From Reyranella sp. (lineage in GTDB: Bacteria > Pseudomonadota > Alphaproteobacteria > Reyranellales > Reyranellaceae): a stretch of 8,835 nucleotides of DNA. How positions within the stretch are numbered: the stretch's first letter is position 1; the number at the start of each line of letters is the position of its first letter. The notes under the pieces were generated by a model. That model made no database searches. It saw only the letters and a list, made by a program, of their open reading frames with translations, and was not told where the DNA came from. The stretch lies in NCBI GenBank assembly GCA_016780605.1, contig JADHLS010000171.1:1-8835 (forward strand). Reading direction: 5' to 3'. Made by a program: the position numbers and the translations under genes. This document shows positions 1-6,439 of this stretch, in pieces.

Positions 1-572
1 GACAGATGCGTGATGAGATCCGCGACCTGCAACGCCGGCTCGGCCTCACCGCCGTCTACGTCACGCACGACCAGCAGGAGGCGATGGCGGTCTCCGACAG
101 GATCATCGTCATGAATGCCGGGCGCATCGAGCAGCAGGGCAAGCCCCGCGAGCTCTACGAAAGCCCGGCGACGCCTTTTCTGGCGCGTTTCATGGGCGAG
201 TCGAGCCCGGTGCGCGGCATCGTCCGACGGCTGGATGCAGGCCGGGTTCGCATTACGCTGGGTGACGTCGATCTCGACGTCGGCGATTCGACCGCGGCGG
301 AAGGTGCGGCCATGATCGCCGTCCGGCCTGAGGCGATCACCGTCAACAGCGCTCCCGGGCTCGCCGGCTCGCTCGCCGGGACCATCACCAAGGCAAGTTA
401 CCTTGGCACCCACATGGAGTATTCCATCGCCACGGCGGCCGGCCCCCTGTTCGCGACCTGCCCGCGCGTCGGGCACCCGCTGGCAGAGGGAACGGCCGTC
501 GCCTTGTCGCTGGCCGCCACAGGCGTCATCGTCATCGGATCGAGCCGCGTGACGACGACGTCCGCGGGCTAG
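1..572 (+). CDS. ABC transporter ATP-binding protein, C-terminal part (MalK/PotA type), truncated by window edge
   Basis: This is the C-terminal half of the cytoplasmic ATPase of an importer. The frame is open from the first base: a Gln codon (3-5) precedes the ATG at 6, and the residues around that ATG read as the usual helix before the H-loop. The ATG is therefore internal and the true start lies upstream. Counting from it, the H-loop is YVTHDQQEA (His21), then a D-loop-distal strand [15 protein letters not shown], and the family signature [15 protein letters not shown] at about 50-64. From about residue 68 to the end is a TOBE-like regulatory domain containing VRPEAI and YLGTHMEY. Family proteins are about 350-370 aa, so roughly half is missing, including Walker A, the ABC signature and Walker B. 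The TOBE sequence looks more like the polyamine/iron (PotA/FbpC) branch than the sugar branch, but the substrate cannot be told because the permease and binding-protein genes are outside the window. It converges on the cyclase gene. Confidence 0.93.
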   Translation, partial: QMRDEIRDLQRRLGLTAVYVTHDQQEAMAVSDRIIVMNAGRIEQQGKPRELYESPATPFLARFMGESSPVRGIVRRLDAGRVRITLGDVDLDVGDSTAAEGAAMIAVRPEAITVNSAPGLAGSLAGTITKASYLGTHMEYSIATAAGPLFATCPRVGHPLAEGTAVALSLAATGVIVIGSSRVTTTSAG

Positions 573-576
573 GGCG

Positions 577-622
577 ATTTCCGATCTGGTGGATCCGCGA
601 GCGGTTCCACCAGATCGGAAAT
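577..622. repeat. Hairpin 1 of a paired palindromic element; possible terminator of the ABC gene
   Basis: A 17-bp perfect inverted repeat has arms at 577-593 and 606-622 and a 12-nt loop. It begins 5 bases after the ABC-gene stop codon. The stem core at 579-591 is TTCCGATCTGGTG. No T-tract follows on either strand, so if it terminates transcription it is not a classic intrinsic terminator. It is related to the second hairpin at 652-691 (10 of 13 core bases identical). It may be a dispersed REP-like repeat, a 3'-end-protecting structure, or both. Confidence 0.8.
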
Positions 623-651
623 GCGCGCAAAGGTGATAGTCGTTGCAAGAG

Positions 652-691
652 GCATATTCCGTTCGGCTGATTCCAGCCGAACGGAATGTGC
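652..691. repeat. Hairpin 2 of a paired palindromic element, next to the cyclase stop
   Basis: An inverted repeat has arms 652-669 and 674-691 and a 4-nt loop (ATTC). The inner 14 bp (656-669 with 674-687) pair perfectly. The outer 4 positions add three pairs and one G-T wobble (655/688). It ends one base from the stop codon of the minus-strand cyclase gene, so on that transcript it forms immediately after the stop. The core TTCCGTTCGGCTG (657-669) is homologous to the core of hairpin 1. No T-tract is present. Confidence 0.8.
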
Positions 692-692
692 T

Positions 693-1676
693 TTAGATCA
701 CCGGGCTGTCGACCAGCGGCATCGCCACCGGCCGCATCGGCGCCCCTGTTGCCCCGCGCAGCTTGATGCAGGCGCCGAAGAAGGCAAATTCCCAGACCTT
801 GTCGGCCGCCAGCTCGTCGAGCTGCATGATCTCGATGATCGGCACGCCCGCCTCGGCGAGCAGATAGGTGTGCACCGGGAAGAAGTTGATCGGATCGGGC
901 GTCGGCGTCTGCTCGAGCGTGAGGTTGTCCGCGCCGATGGTGATGGCTCCCGCCTTCGCAAGGAATTCCGCGCCCTCGCGATTGAGGCCCGGCGTGTTCA
1001 TGACGAACTTGGCGTCCGGCCACAGGTTCATCTGCCCGGTGCGGATCAGGACGACGTCGCCGCTGCGCAGCTGGGTCTTCTGGTGCTTGAGGCAATCGAC
1101 GATGTCTTTTTCGCCGATCGCATGGCTTGGCTCGAGCGTGGGAACGCCGTGCATCCCGGCAACGTCGAGCAGGATGCCGCGGGCGAAGATCGGCGGCTGC
1201 TTCTCCGCACCGCACTTACGCCAGGCACGGCTGCCGAGGTGGTCGTGCGCGGTGAAATTGTTGAAGATGGCGCCGTTGTAGCCGAAATGGTTGAAGGTAT
1301 CGATGTGCGTGCCGCAGTGCGTGTACATCGAGATGCCGTCACCGGAATAGGCGACGAGCGCGTTGGCCTCCTTGCCCTTCTTCATGCTGTCGCCGACGAC
1401 CTCACCCTGCGGCGTGTGCGTCATCCATATCTGGTAGGGTTGGTCGCCGGCGCCGGTCCAGCCCGGCATGCCGATGAAGTGATCGACCGACAGGTCGTAG
1501 ACCTTGGTGGGATCAGTGCGACGCAGGATCGCCGTTCGCGATTCGGCGTCGATCAGGTTCAGCATGCCGGCTTCGTCGTCCTCTCCGAACGGACTCGAAG
1601 CGACTTTATGGAATTCTGCGTTGCGGGCGATGATCTTGCTCTTGATGGCCTCGTCGACATAGCAAAGCTCGCACAT
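693..1676 (-). CDS. Cyclase-family metal-dependent hydrolase (kynurenine formamidase-like fold)
   Basis: A 327-aa protein of the bacterial cyclase superfamily (Pfam Cyclase), which includes kynurenine formamidase and isatin hydrolase. These enzymes hydrolyse amides or lactam rings using a divalent metal. The diagnostic motif HxGTHxD is present as HCGTHIDTFNH at residues 120-130, giving His120, His124 and Asp126 as metal ligands and His130 as a further conserved His. His269 and Glu282 (in IEIMQLDELA) fall in the usual C-terminal conserved stretch. It is longer than KynB (about 210 aa), so it belongs to the larger subfamily and its substrate is unknown. The frame is open up to an ATG at 1823, but the ATG at 1676 is preferred: it has a GAGGAGAGGG Shine-Dalgarno just upstream and begins MCELC, a Cys-rich start I recall from relatives, while the extra 49 residues look random. 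There is no signal peptide, so it is cytoplasmic. It is divergent from the SRPBCC gene (140-bp gap), which may share its control region. Confidence 0.9.
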   Translation of the reverse strand: MCELCYVDEAIKSKIIARNAEFHKVASSPFGEDDEAGMLNLIDAESRTAILRRTDPTKVYDLSVDHFIGMPGWTGAGDQPYQIWMTHTPQGEVVGDSMKKGKEANALVAYSGDGISMYTHCGTHIDTFNHFGYNGAIFNNFTAHDHLGSRAWRKCGAEKQPPIFARGILLDVAGMHGVPTLEPSHAIGEKDIVDCLKHQKTQLRSGDVVLIRTGQMNLWPDAKFVMNTPGLNREGAEFLAKAGAITIGADNLTLEQTPTPDPINFFPVHTYLLAEAGVPIIEIMQLDELAADKVWEFAFFGACIKLRGATGAPMRPVAMPLVDSPVI

Positions 1677-1816
1677 CGTCCCTCTCCTCGTTGCCTTGGG
1701 CAGGCCTGCAGCGATGCAAGAACCGTGCTTGATGCGCGGCTGACGACCATGTCCGGAAACCGCCAGACCCCACCAGCAGCTCTCGCCATGTTCCGATCCC
1801 GACCAGGAGACCTGAC

Positions 1817-2206
1817 ATGGCAACGCTCAAAAGAGAGATCCCCGTGGCGAACGACGCGCCGTCGGTGTGGGAGAAGCTGCGCGACTTCGGACAGGTCCAC
1901 ACCAGGGTGGCGCCGGGTTTCGTCACCGATCTCAAGATGGACAAGGCCGATCGAGTCATCACCTTCTTCAACGGCATGGTGGCGCGCGAGCGGCTGGTCA
2001 CCCTGGATGATGACAATTGCCGGCTGGTCTATGCCGTCGTCGAGGGCCGGGCGAGCCATTTCAACGCCGCCGTCCAGGTCTTCCCGGAAGGTGACGGCAG
2101 CCGATTGGTGTGGACGATCGACCTTCTGCCGGACGAGCTCGCGCCCGGCATTGGCGGCATGATGGACGAGGCGCTGAAATCAATGCGCAAGGCGTTGGCA
2201 TCCTGA
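1817..2206 (+). CDS. SRPBCC (START-like / polyketide-cyclase-like) family protein
   Basis: A 129-aa soluble protein with the pattern of a single SRPBCC domain. It opens with a beta strand and the helix SVWEKLRDFGQVHTRVAPG (about 15-33). Alternating strands follow (VITFFNGMVARERLVTLDD, CRLVYAVVEG, FNAAVQVFPEGDGSRLVWTIDLLPD), and it ends with the long helix of the family (MMDEALKSMRKALA). The fold makes a hydrophobic pocket that binds small lipophilic ligands; members act as ligand binders, cyclases or aromatase-like proteins. Length is normal for a stand-alone member (about 130-150 aa). The start is supported by AGGAGA at 1805-1810, six bases before the ATG. No catalytic residue is diagnostic, so function is open. 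It is divergent from the cyclase gene, and a shared small-molecule pathway is possible but is only inferred from position. Confidence 0.82.
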   Translation: MATLKREIPVANDAPSVWEKLRDFGQVHTRVAPGFVTDLKMDKADRVITFFNGMVARERLVTLDDDNCRLVYAVVEGRASHFNAAVQVFPEGDGSRLVWTIDLLPDELAPGIGGMMDEALKSMRKALAS

Positions 2207-2277
2207 TCTGATCTTCACTCATTCTGAAGAAAGGGCGCTTCAGTTGCAGTGACTTTGCGATATCACAGCGAAGCCGC

Positions 2278-2305
2278 TTGCCAGGCTTCACAGCGGGAAT
2301 ATCAT
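2278..2305 (+). promoter_or_regulatory. Candidate sigma70-type promoter of the metallophosphoesterase gene
   Basis: TTGCCA (2278-2283) and TATCAT (2300-2305) each match the consensus at five of six positions and are separated by 16 bp. The predicted transcript would start near 2312, giving a leader of about 27 nt before the ATG at 2339. A small inverted repeat (GAAGCC 2270-2275 with GGCTTC 2284-2289) flanks the -35 element. The promoter falls inside the reading frame that would run from the GTG at 2249, which argues against that earlier start. Confidence 0.45.
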
Positions 2306-2338
2306 CCCCTATTGCAACTATTGCGAGCGGGGGTCATC

Positions 2339-3784
2339 ATGGCAAAACGCAGAGCGAGTTCGTCACGCAGCGTCCCGCAGACTTCGGGCAACGGCAACGC
2401 AGGCCCGCCGCGGACGCTGAGCGGTCCGGTGTTCGCCCAACCCGAACCGACCGCGGATCCGACGATCTTCAAGATCAAGCACCCGTCGGACAACGCGGCC
2501 TATCATGCGATCGACGAGCTGAACAAGCTGCACAAGATCCAGCCGCTGCCCTTCCCCAAGCCGCGGGGCAACAAGGCTGAACCGGTGCTTTCCCTGGTCG
2601 ACGTGTTCGGCGGAGGCGACAACGCCGGCAAGGCCATCGCCACGATCCAAGGCAACAAGCAGATCGTGTTCCACTCGACGGGCGACTGCGGCAGCACGCG
2701 CGGCCCGAGGACGGAGAACGAGGTCACCGACAAGATGATCGGCGACTTCAACGAGACCGAGGCCAAGGAGGTCCCGCAATTCGCGCTGCTGCTGGGTGAC
2801 ATCGTCTACAGCTTCGGCGAGGCCCAGTACTACTACGATCAGTTCTACGAGCCCTACCGCAACTACCATGCACCGGTGCTGGCGGCCGCCGGCAACCACG
2901 ATGGCATGATCTCGCCGCTCGCCCATGCCAGGAGCCTCGAAGCCTATCTCAGCAACTTCTGCTGGGATCCCGCCAAGGGCTTCACGGTGACGCCGGAGGC
3001 CGGCGGGCTGTCGCGCACGGCGCAGATCCAGCCCGGAGTCTACTTCACCTTAGAGGCGCCTTTCGTGCGCATCCTGGTTTTCTACAGCAACACCCTGGAG
3101 GATCCCGGCGTCATCGCCAACGACACGATCGGCCACGCCCAGATCGACTTCCTCAAGGCCGCCCTGCAGCGGCTGAAGCAGGAGGACTACAAGGGCGCGC
3201 TGCTGTTCGCCCATCATCATCCGCCCTATGCCTTCGGCGGCCAGCATTCCTCGAGCACCGAGATGCGCCAGCAGATGGATGCGGTGTGCGAGGAGGTCGG
3301 CCTGTGGCCGCATGCCGTGCTGGCCGGGCATGCGCACTCCTATCAGCGCTTCACGCGCACTCGCAAGGACGGCACGGAGATCCCCTACCTGATCTGCGGC
3401 AACGGCGGGCACAACGTGCAGAAGCTGCGGCCGGTCGACGGCAACACCATCCGGGTGCCGCAGACCCTGCAGGCCAGGAGCCGCGACGAGGACCAGGTGG
3501 TTTTCGAGCGCTACGACGACACCGACTACGGCTATCTCAGGCTCATCGTCACCGATGACCAGTTGCGCATCGAATACCATCCGGCGAGCGACGGCGTCGA
3601 CGCCAAGACGCCGGACGACAGCGTTACCATCGACCTGGCGCAACGCAAGCGGACGACGTTCAAGTCCAGTCCGCTCGGCATCACCGATGCGGCGAGCGCG
3701 GTCAGGACCCAGCACAGCCGGCAGCTCCGCACCCGCCAACAGCGGCAGGCGCGGGCCAAGGCCACCTCCAAGAAGAAGCGCTAG
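2339..3784 (+). CDS. Purple-acid-phosphatase-like metallophosphoesterase with basic N- and C-terminal tails
   Basis: A 481-aa calcineurin-like phosphoesterase. All five metal-binding blocks appear in order: GDCG (115-118), GDIVY (153-157), GNHD (185-188), HHHPP (292-296) and GHAHSYQR (330-337). Together they match the purple acid phosphatase pattern GDxG/GDxxY/GNH/xxxH/GHxH of a two-metal phosphomonoesterase or diesterase. The usual N-terminal fibronectin-like domain is absent. Instead about 110 residues precede the first block, starting with a Lys/Arg/Ser-rich stretch (MAKRRASSSRS). The C-terminus ends in a Gln/Arg/Lys-rich tail (from about 455) closing with SKKKR. No signal peptide or membrane segment is visible, which is unusual because many relatives are secreted. 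A GTG at 2249 would add 30 residues but has no ribosome site and would place the promoter inside the gene; the ATG at 2339 follows a weak G-rich site (2328-2333). The substrate is unknown. Confidence 0.9.
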   Translation: MAKRRASSSRSVPQTSGNGNAGPPRTLSGPVFAQPEPTADPTIFKIKHPSDNAAYHAIDELNKLHKIQPLPFPKPRGNKAEPVLSLVDVFGGGDNAGKAIATIQGNKQIVFHSTGDCGSTRGPRTENEVTDKMIGDFNETEAKEVPQFALLLGDIVYSFGEAQYYYDQFYEPYRNYHAPVLAAAGNHDGMISPLAHARSLEAYLSNFCWDPAKGFTVTPEAGGLSRTAQIQPGVYFTLEAPFVRILVFYSNTLEDPGVIANDTIGHAQIDFLKAALQRLKQEDYKGALLFAHHHPPYAFGGQHSSSTEMRQQMDAVCEEVGLWPHAVLAGHAHSYQRFTRTRKDGTEIPYLICGNGGHNVQKLRPVDGNTIRVPQTLQARSRDEDQVVFERYDDTDYGYLRLIVTDDQLRIEYHPASDGVDAKTPDDSVTIDLAQRKRTTFKSSPLGITDAASAVRTQHSRQLRTRQQRQARAKATSKKKR

Positions 3785-3834
3785 AGCTTGAGCGAATTGC
3801 GCTGATGAAGGCTTGGCCTCGGGTTCCTCATGCC

Positions 3835-3870
3835 TCCTCTCCCCCGCTAGGGCCCGCTAGGGGGAGAGGA
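3835..3870. terminator. Bidirectional terminator-like hairpin between two convergent genes
   Basis: An 11-bp perfect inverted repeat (TCCTCTCCCCC 3835-3845 with GGGGGAGAGGA 3860-3870) encloses a 14-nt loop. It lies 50 bp after the phosphoesterase stop and 30 bp after the minus-strand GST stop, where a shared terminator would be expected. No T-tract follows. The loop region contains an exact 9-bp direct repeat, CCGCTAGGG, at 3844-3852 and 3854-3862. Hairpins of this CCTCTCCCC/GGGGAGAGG type are frequent dispersed elements in GC-rich Proteobacteria, so it may also be a repeat copy. Confidence 0.6.
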
Positions 3871-3899
3871 ACACGAGGAGGAATGGCGAGGAGTGAAGT

Positions 3900-4526
3900 T
3901 CAGGCGGCATCCTGCTTGGGCAGGACATCCTCGTAGCTCTTGAAGCCAGGCAGCTTCTCGATGCGCTCCATCCACGCCTTCACGTTGGGATAGGGCGCGA
4001 GATCGATGGCGGCCTCGCCGGTGTAGGCGACGTCGCCGTAGACCGCGACGTCGGCGATCGTCGGCTCGTTGCCGACCAGGAACGGCGACTTGGCGAGCGA
4101 GGTATCGAGCACCTTCAGCGCGTCGTTCGCCATGCCGACATACATCTGGTAGACGTTGTCATCGGCCTTGAAGAAGCCGCGCTTGATGGCGCGCGGTCGG
4201 TAGACGTTCGCCGCCAGGCGGTCGAACTCCCAGAACAGCCATTCGCGCACCCGCGCCTTCTCCTCGGCGGTCTTGCCGCCCATCTTGCCGAACTTGTCGG
4301 CGAGATAGAGCAGGATCGAGCCCGACTGGCAGAGCTTGAGATCGCCGTCGACCAGCGCCGGCACCTGGCCGAAGCGGTTGATGGCGAGATACTCCGGCTG
4401 CTTGTGCGCGCCGGCTCGCAAGTCGACATGCTTGTAGGCGAAGGGCTGGCCCATCAGCGACAAGGCAAGGCCCGCCTTGTAGGTCGGGCCGCTCAGCCAA
4501 ATGCCATAAAGCGTCATCTTCGACAT
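3900..4526 (-). CDS. Glutathione S-transferase family protein
   Basis: A 208-aa cytosolic GST, a typical family length. The N-terminal thioredoxin-like domain (about 1-80) begins MTLYGIWLSGPTYKAGLALSLMG; Ser12 is the likely thiol-activating residue, since no Tyr or Cys sits there. The cis-proline loop is FGQVPAL (Pro56), and the glutathione gamma-glutamyl site is LCQSGSILLYLA (Gln67-Ser68). The all-helical C-terminal domain (about 90-208) contains the N-capping motif PTIADVAVYGDVAY (about 155-168). Such enzymes conjugate glutathione to electrophiles, or carry out reductase, isomerase or dehalogenase reactions; the substrate is unknown. The start at 4526 follows an AGGGAGAG ribosome site. The frame stays open far upstream, but that extension lies antisense to the VOC gene and is not real. 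It is divergent from the VOC gene with 75 bp between. Confidence 0.92.
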   Translation of the reverse strand: MSKMTLYGIWLSGPTYKAGLALSLMGQPFAYKHVDLRAGAHKQPEYLAINRFGQVPALVDGDLKLCQSGSILLYLADKFGKMGGKTAEEKARVREWLFWEFDRLAANVYRPRAIKRGFFKADDNVYQMYVGMANDALKVLDTSLAKSPFLVGNEPTIADVAVYGDVAYTGEAAIDLAPYPNVKAWMERIEKLPGFKSYEDVLPKQDAA

Positions 4527-4601
4527 ATTGTCTCTCCCTGGGATCGAAACGGATCGAGCATCGCACTTGAGCGCGCCCCCGTTAAGCTTGTATGAGCGGG
4601 C

Positions 4602-5354
4602 ATGAAGATTTCGGCGCGCGACATCGACCACCTGACCTTGACGCTTACCGACCCGGAGGCGGCCGCCGCCCGGCTGCAGCAACTTGGCTTCAGGCTCACG
4701 CCCGAAGGCGTCGAGCCGCGCTGCATCTGCTTCCAGCCCGACCAGGACGACGTGCCGAACTACATCGAGCTGATGCAGGGCGACCCGACCGGCGTGTCGC
4801 TGGCCATGAATGTCACCGAGCTCGAGGGCGAGGAGCGGACGCACAGTTGGGAGACCGAGGACGGCTACGAAGTCGATGCCGGCGTGGTGATCGGCGAAGG
4901 CGGCGGGCCTCTGCCCTGGCTGCCGGTGCGCCACGAGACTCCGGATGCTTTCATGGAGCCGGAATGGATCGTCCATCCCAACGGCGCGCTGGCATTGATG
5001 GCGGTCCATGCCGTCGCCGAAAAGCCCAAGGAGATCGCACGGGCCCTCAAGGAGGCGTGGAGCGCCAAGGTCGAGGAGATCCTCGACGGCTGCATGCTGG
5101 TGAAGACCGGGACCGTGGAATTGCTGATCTGGTCGCCGGACGCCTACCAGAGCGAATACAAGGCGATCGAGGTGATGGCGCCCAAGGACCCGCCGTCGAT
5201 CGTCGGCGTCACCATCGCCGTCGAGCGGGCGCGGCCGTTGCAGGCGCTGCTGCGCGCCAACAACGTGCCGTTCGCCCTGGCCGAAGGCGACCGCGTGCTG
5301 ACCTCGCCCGAGCAGTCCGGCGGATTGATGATCGAGTTCCTGCCGCAGAACTAA
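4602..5354 (+). CDS. VOC-superfamily glyoxalase-like protein
   Basis: A 250-aa protein built from vicinal-oxygen-chelate modules, closest in appearance to the Glyoxalase_3 (glyoxalase-like) family. The first module starts DIDHLTLTLTDPEAAAARLQQLGF (His10), with Glu56 in NYIELMQG. The family-type HPNGA stretch is at 125-129. A second module (about 140-250) ends GGLMIEFLPQN (Glu245). His10, Glu56, His125 and Glu245 are candidate metal ligands, but the assignment is inferred from fold position, and the enzyme reaction (lyase, dioxygenase or isomerase) cannot be told. The start at 4602 has a modest GAGCGGG ribosome site. The stop codon overlaps that of the converging serine-hydrolase gene. The divergent GST neighbour makes a role in handling reactive electrophiles plausible but unproven. 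Confidence 0.85.
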   Translation: MKISARDIDHLTLTLTDPEAAAARLQQLGFRLTPEGVEPRCICFQPDQDDVPNYIELMQGDPTGVSLAMNVTELEGEERTHSWETEDGYEVDAGVVIGEGGGPLPWLPVRHETPDAFMEPEWIVHPNGALALMAVHAVAEKPKEIARALKEAWSAKVEEILDGCMLVKTGTVELLIWSPDAYQSEYKAIEVMAPKDPPSIVGVTIAVERARPLQALLRANNVPFALAEGDRVLTSPEQSGGLMIEFLPQN

Positions 5355-6439
5355 GTCAGCGACGCCAGCACCAGGTCCTTCAGGACCGCGTCGACGACCG
5401 CGCGTTGTTCGGCGCCCGACTTCGGGTAGTTGCCGCAGTTGATGACGACCACGAGCTCGAGCGCCGGAATGATTACCAGGCGCTGGCCGCCCCAGCCGAT
5501 GCCCATGATCGTAGGCCCACTGCTGCCCGGCGGTGACGCCACGTACCAATGCCAGCCGTAGCCGAAGGGACCATCGATCACGACGCTGCGCGCCGTTGAC
5601 TGCTCAAGCCATTTCGCCGGGACAATCTGCCTGCCCTGCCAGGCGCCGCCGGCCAGCGCCATCTGGCCGATGCGCAACAGATCGGTTGGACGCATGCGCA
5701 GACCCGACGCGGCGGCCGCCTCGCCCTGCAAGCCGTTGGACCATTCCGTGGGCCCCAGCCCCATCGGGTCGAACAGCACACGGCGAGCGTAGTCCGGCAG
5801 CTTGTCGCCGGTGCCCTTGGTGATCAGCCGGCCAAGCAGCGCGGTGCAGCCGCCGTTATAGGTCCACTTCACGCCGGGCTCGCCCACGATCGGCCGATCG
5901 AGCACATAGCGGTAGCGATCGGGCGACAGCTCCATCGCGACCTCGCTGTTGCGCGCATCGCCATAGGGGATCGTAAGCTCGTCCCAGTCGAGACCCACGG
6001 TCATGCTGAGCACATGGGCGACCGTGATGCGGTCGCGTCCGGGCTGCTTGGCGAGGTCGGCGTACTCTGGGAACTGGTCGTAGAGCTTCGCGCTCGGCGG
6101 CGGCACCTTGCCGTCGGCCAGGGCGATCCCGTAGAGCATGCCGACGATGCTCTTGCTGACCGAGCGCAGGTCGTGGAGCACGGTCGGACCGAAGGTGACC
6201 TTGCCGAGCGGCTTGCCCCACGATTCATCGTCGCCGGCGCCATAGTGCTCGAACACCAACCGGCCGCCGCGCGACACAAGAAGCGCGTGCAGGCCGAACA
6301 CACGCCTGCTCTTCTCCAGCTCGGCCAGGCGAGCCGCCACCCCTCCGTCCTCGGCCTTCGCGCGTTTCGCTGCTGCCGTCATGACTGTCGCTCCTGTGCC
6401 GATGACCACCTGCCGGCGGCCGACATTGCGTCCGGTCAT
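5351..6439 (-). CDS. Tat-exported serine hydrolase of the beta-lactamase / penicillin-binding-protein fold
   Basis: A 362-aa member of the class C beta-lactamase-related family, whose members include esterases, DD-peptidases and amide hydrolases such as 6-aminohexanoate-dimer hydrolase. The catalytic SxxK is SVSK (Ser93, Lys96), the second motif is YNG (Tyr194-Asn195), and GWGGQ (315-319) takes the place of the KTG/HTG box, as in esterase-type members. The N-terminus GRRQVVIGTGATVMTAAAKRAKA has twin arginines followed by a hydrophobic stretch and an AKA-type cleavage site near residue 29, so export by the Tat route to the periplasm is likely. The ATG at 6439 is chosen because it has an AAGGAG site and overlaps the GntR stop as ATGA; an upstream ATG at 6487 would lie inside the GntR gene and bury the signal peptide. 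The substrate is unknown. It is probably co-transcribed with, and controlled by, the GntR regulator. Confidence 0.9.
   Translation of the reverse strand: MTGRNVGRRQVVIGTGATVMTAAAKRAKAEDGGVAARLAELEKSRRVFGLHALLVSRGGRLVFEHYGAGDDESWGKPLGKVTFGPTVLHDLRSVSKSIVGMLYGIALADGKVPPPSAKLYDQFPEYADLAKQPGRDRITVAHVLSMTVGLDWDELTIPYGDARNSEVAMELSPDRYRYVLDRPIVGEPGVKWTYNGGCTALLGRLITKGTGDKLPDYARRVLFDPMGLGPTEWSNGLQGEAAAASGLRMRPTDLLRIGQMALAGGAWQGRQIVPAKWLEQSTARSVVIDGPFGYGWHWYVASPPGSSGPTIMGIGWGGQRLVIIPALELVVVINCGNYPKSGAEQRAVVDAVLKDLVLASLT

Noticed and set aside
621..2162. Long plus-strand open frame (513 codons) covering the cyclase gene
   Set aside because: It is antisense to a gene with clear catalytic motifs and runs into the SRPBCC gene in another frame. 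Its protein is low-complexity and rich in Arg, Asp and Val, typical of a GC-rich shadow frame.
2224..2243. Small hairpin CTGAAG/CTTCAG after the SRPBCC gene as a terminator
   Set aside because: The stem is only 6 bp with an 8-nt loop and no T-tract.
2363..3739. Minus-strand open frames opposite the metallophosphoesterase
   Set aside because: They show no motif or ribosome site, and the plus strand has all five phosphoesterase blocks. These are shadow frames.
4541..4557. Direct repeat GGATCGA (4541-4547 and 4551-4557), one helical turn apart, in the GST/VOC divergent gap
   Set aside because: It is short and GATCG-type words are common in this DNA. Without conservation data it cannot be told from chance.
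4567..4596. TTGAGC-N18-TATGAG as a promoter for the VOC gene
   Set aside because: The spacing and -10 match are mediocre, and it would start RNA at the ATG itself. Too weak to annotate.
3900..5549. Apparent 549-residue minus-strand protein, as if GST carried a 340-residue N-terminal extension
   Set aside because: The extension is antisense to the well-supported VOC gene and has no recognisable domain. The GST start at 4526 has its own ribosome site and a complete thioredoxin-like domain.
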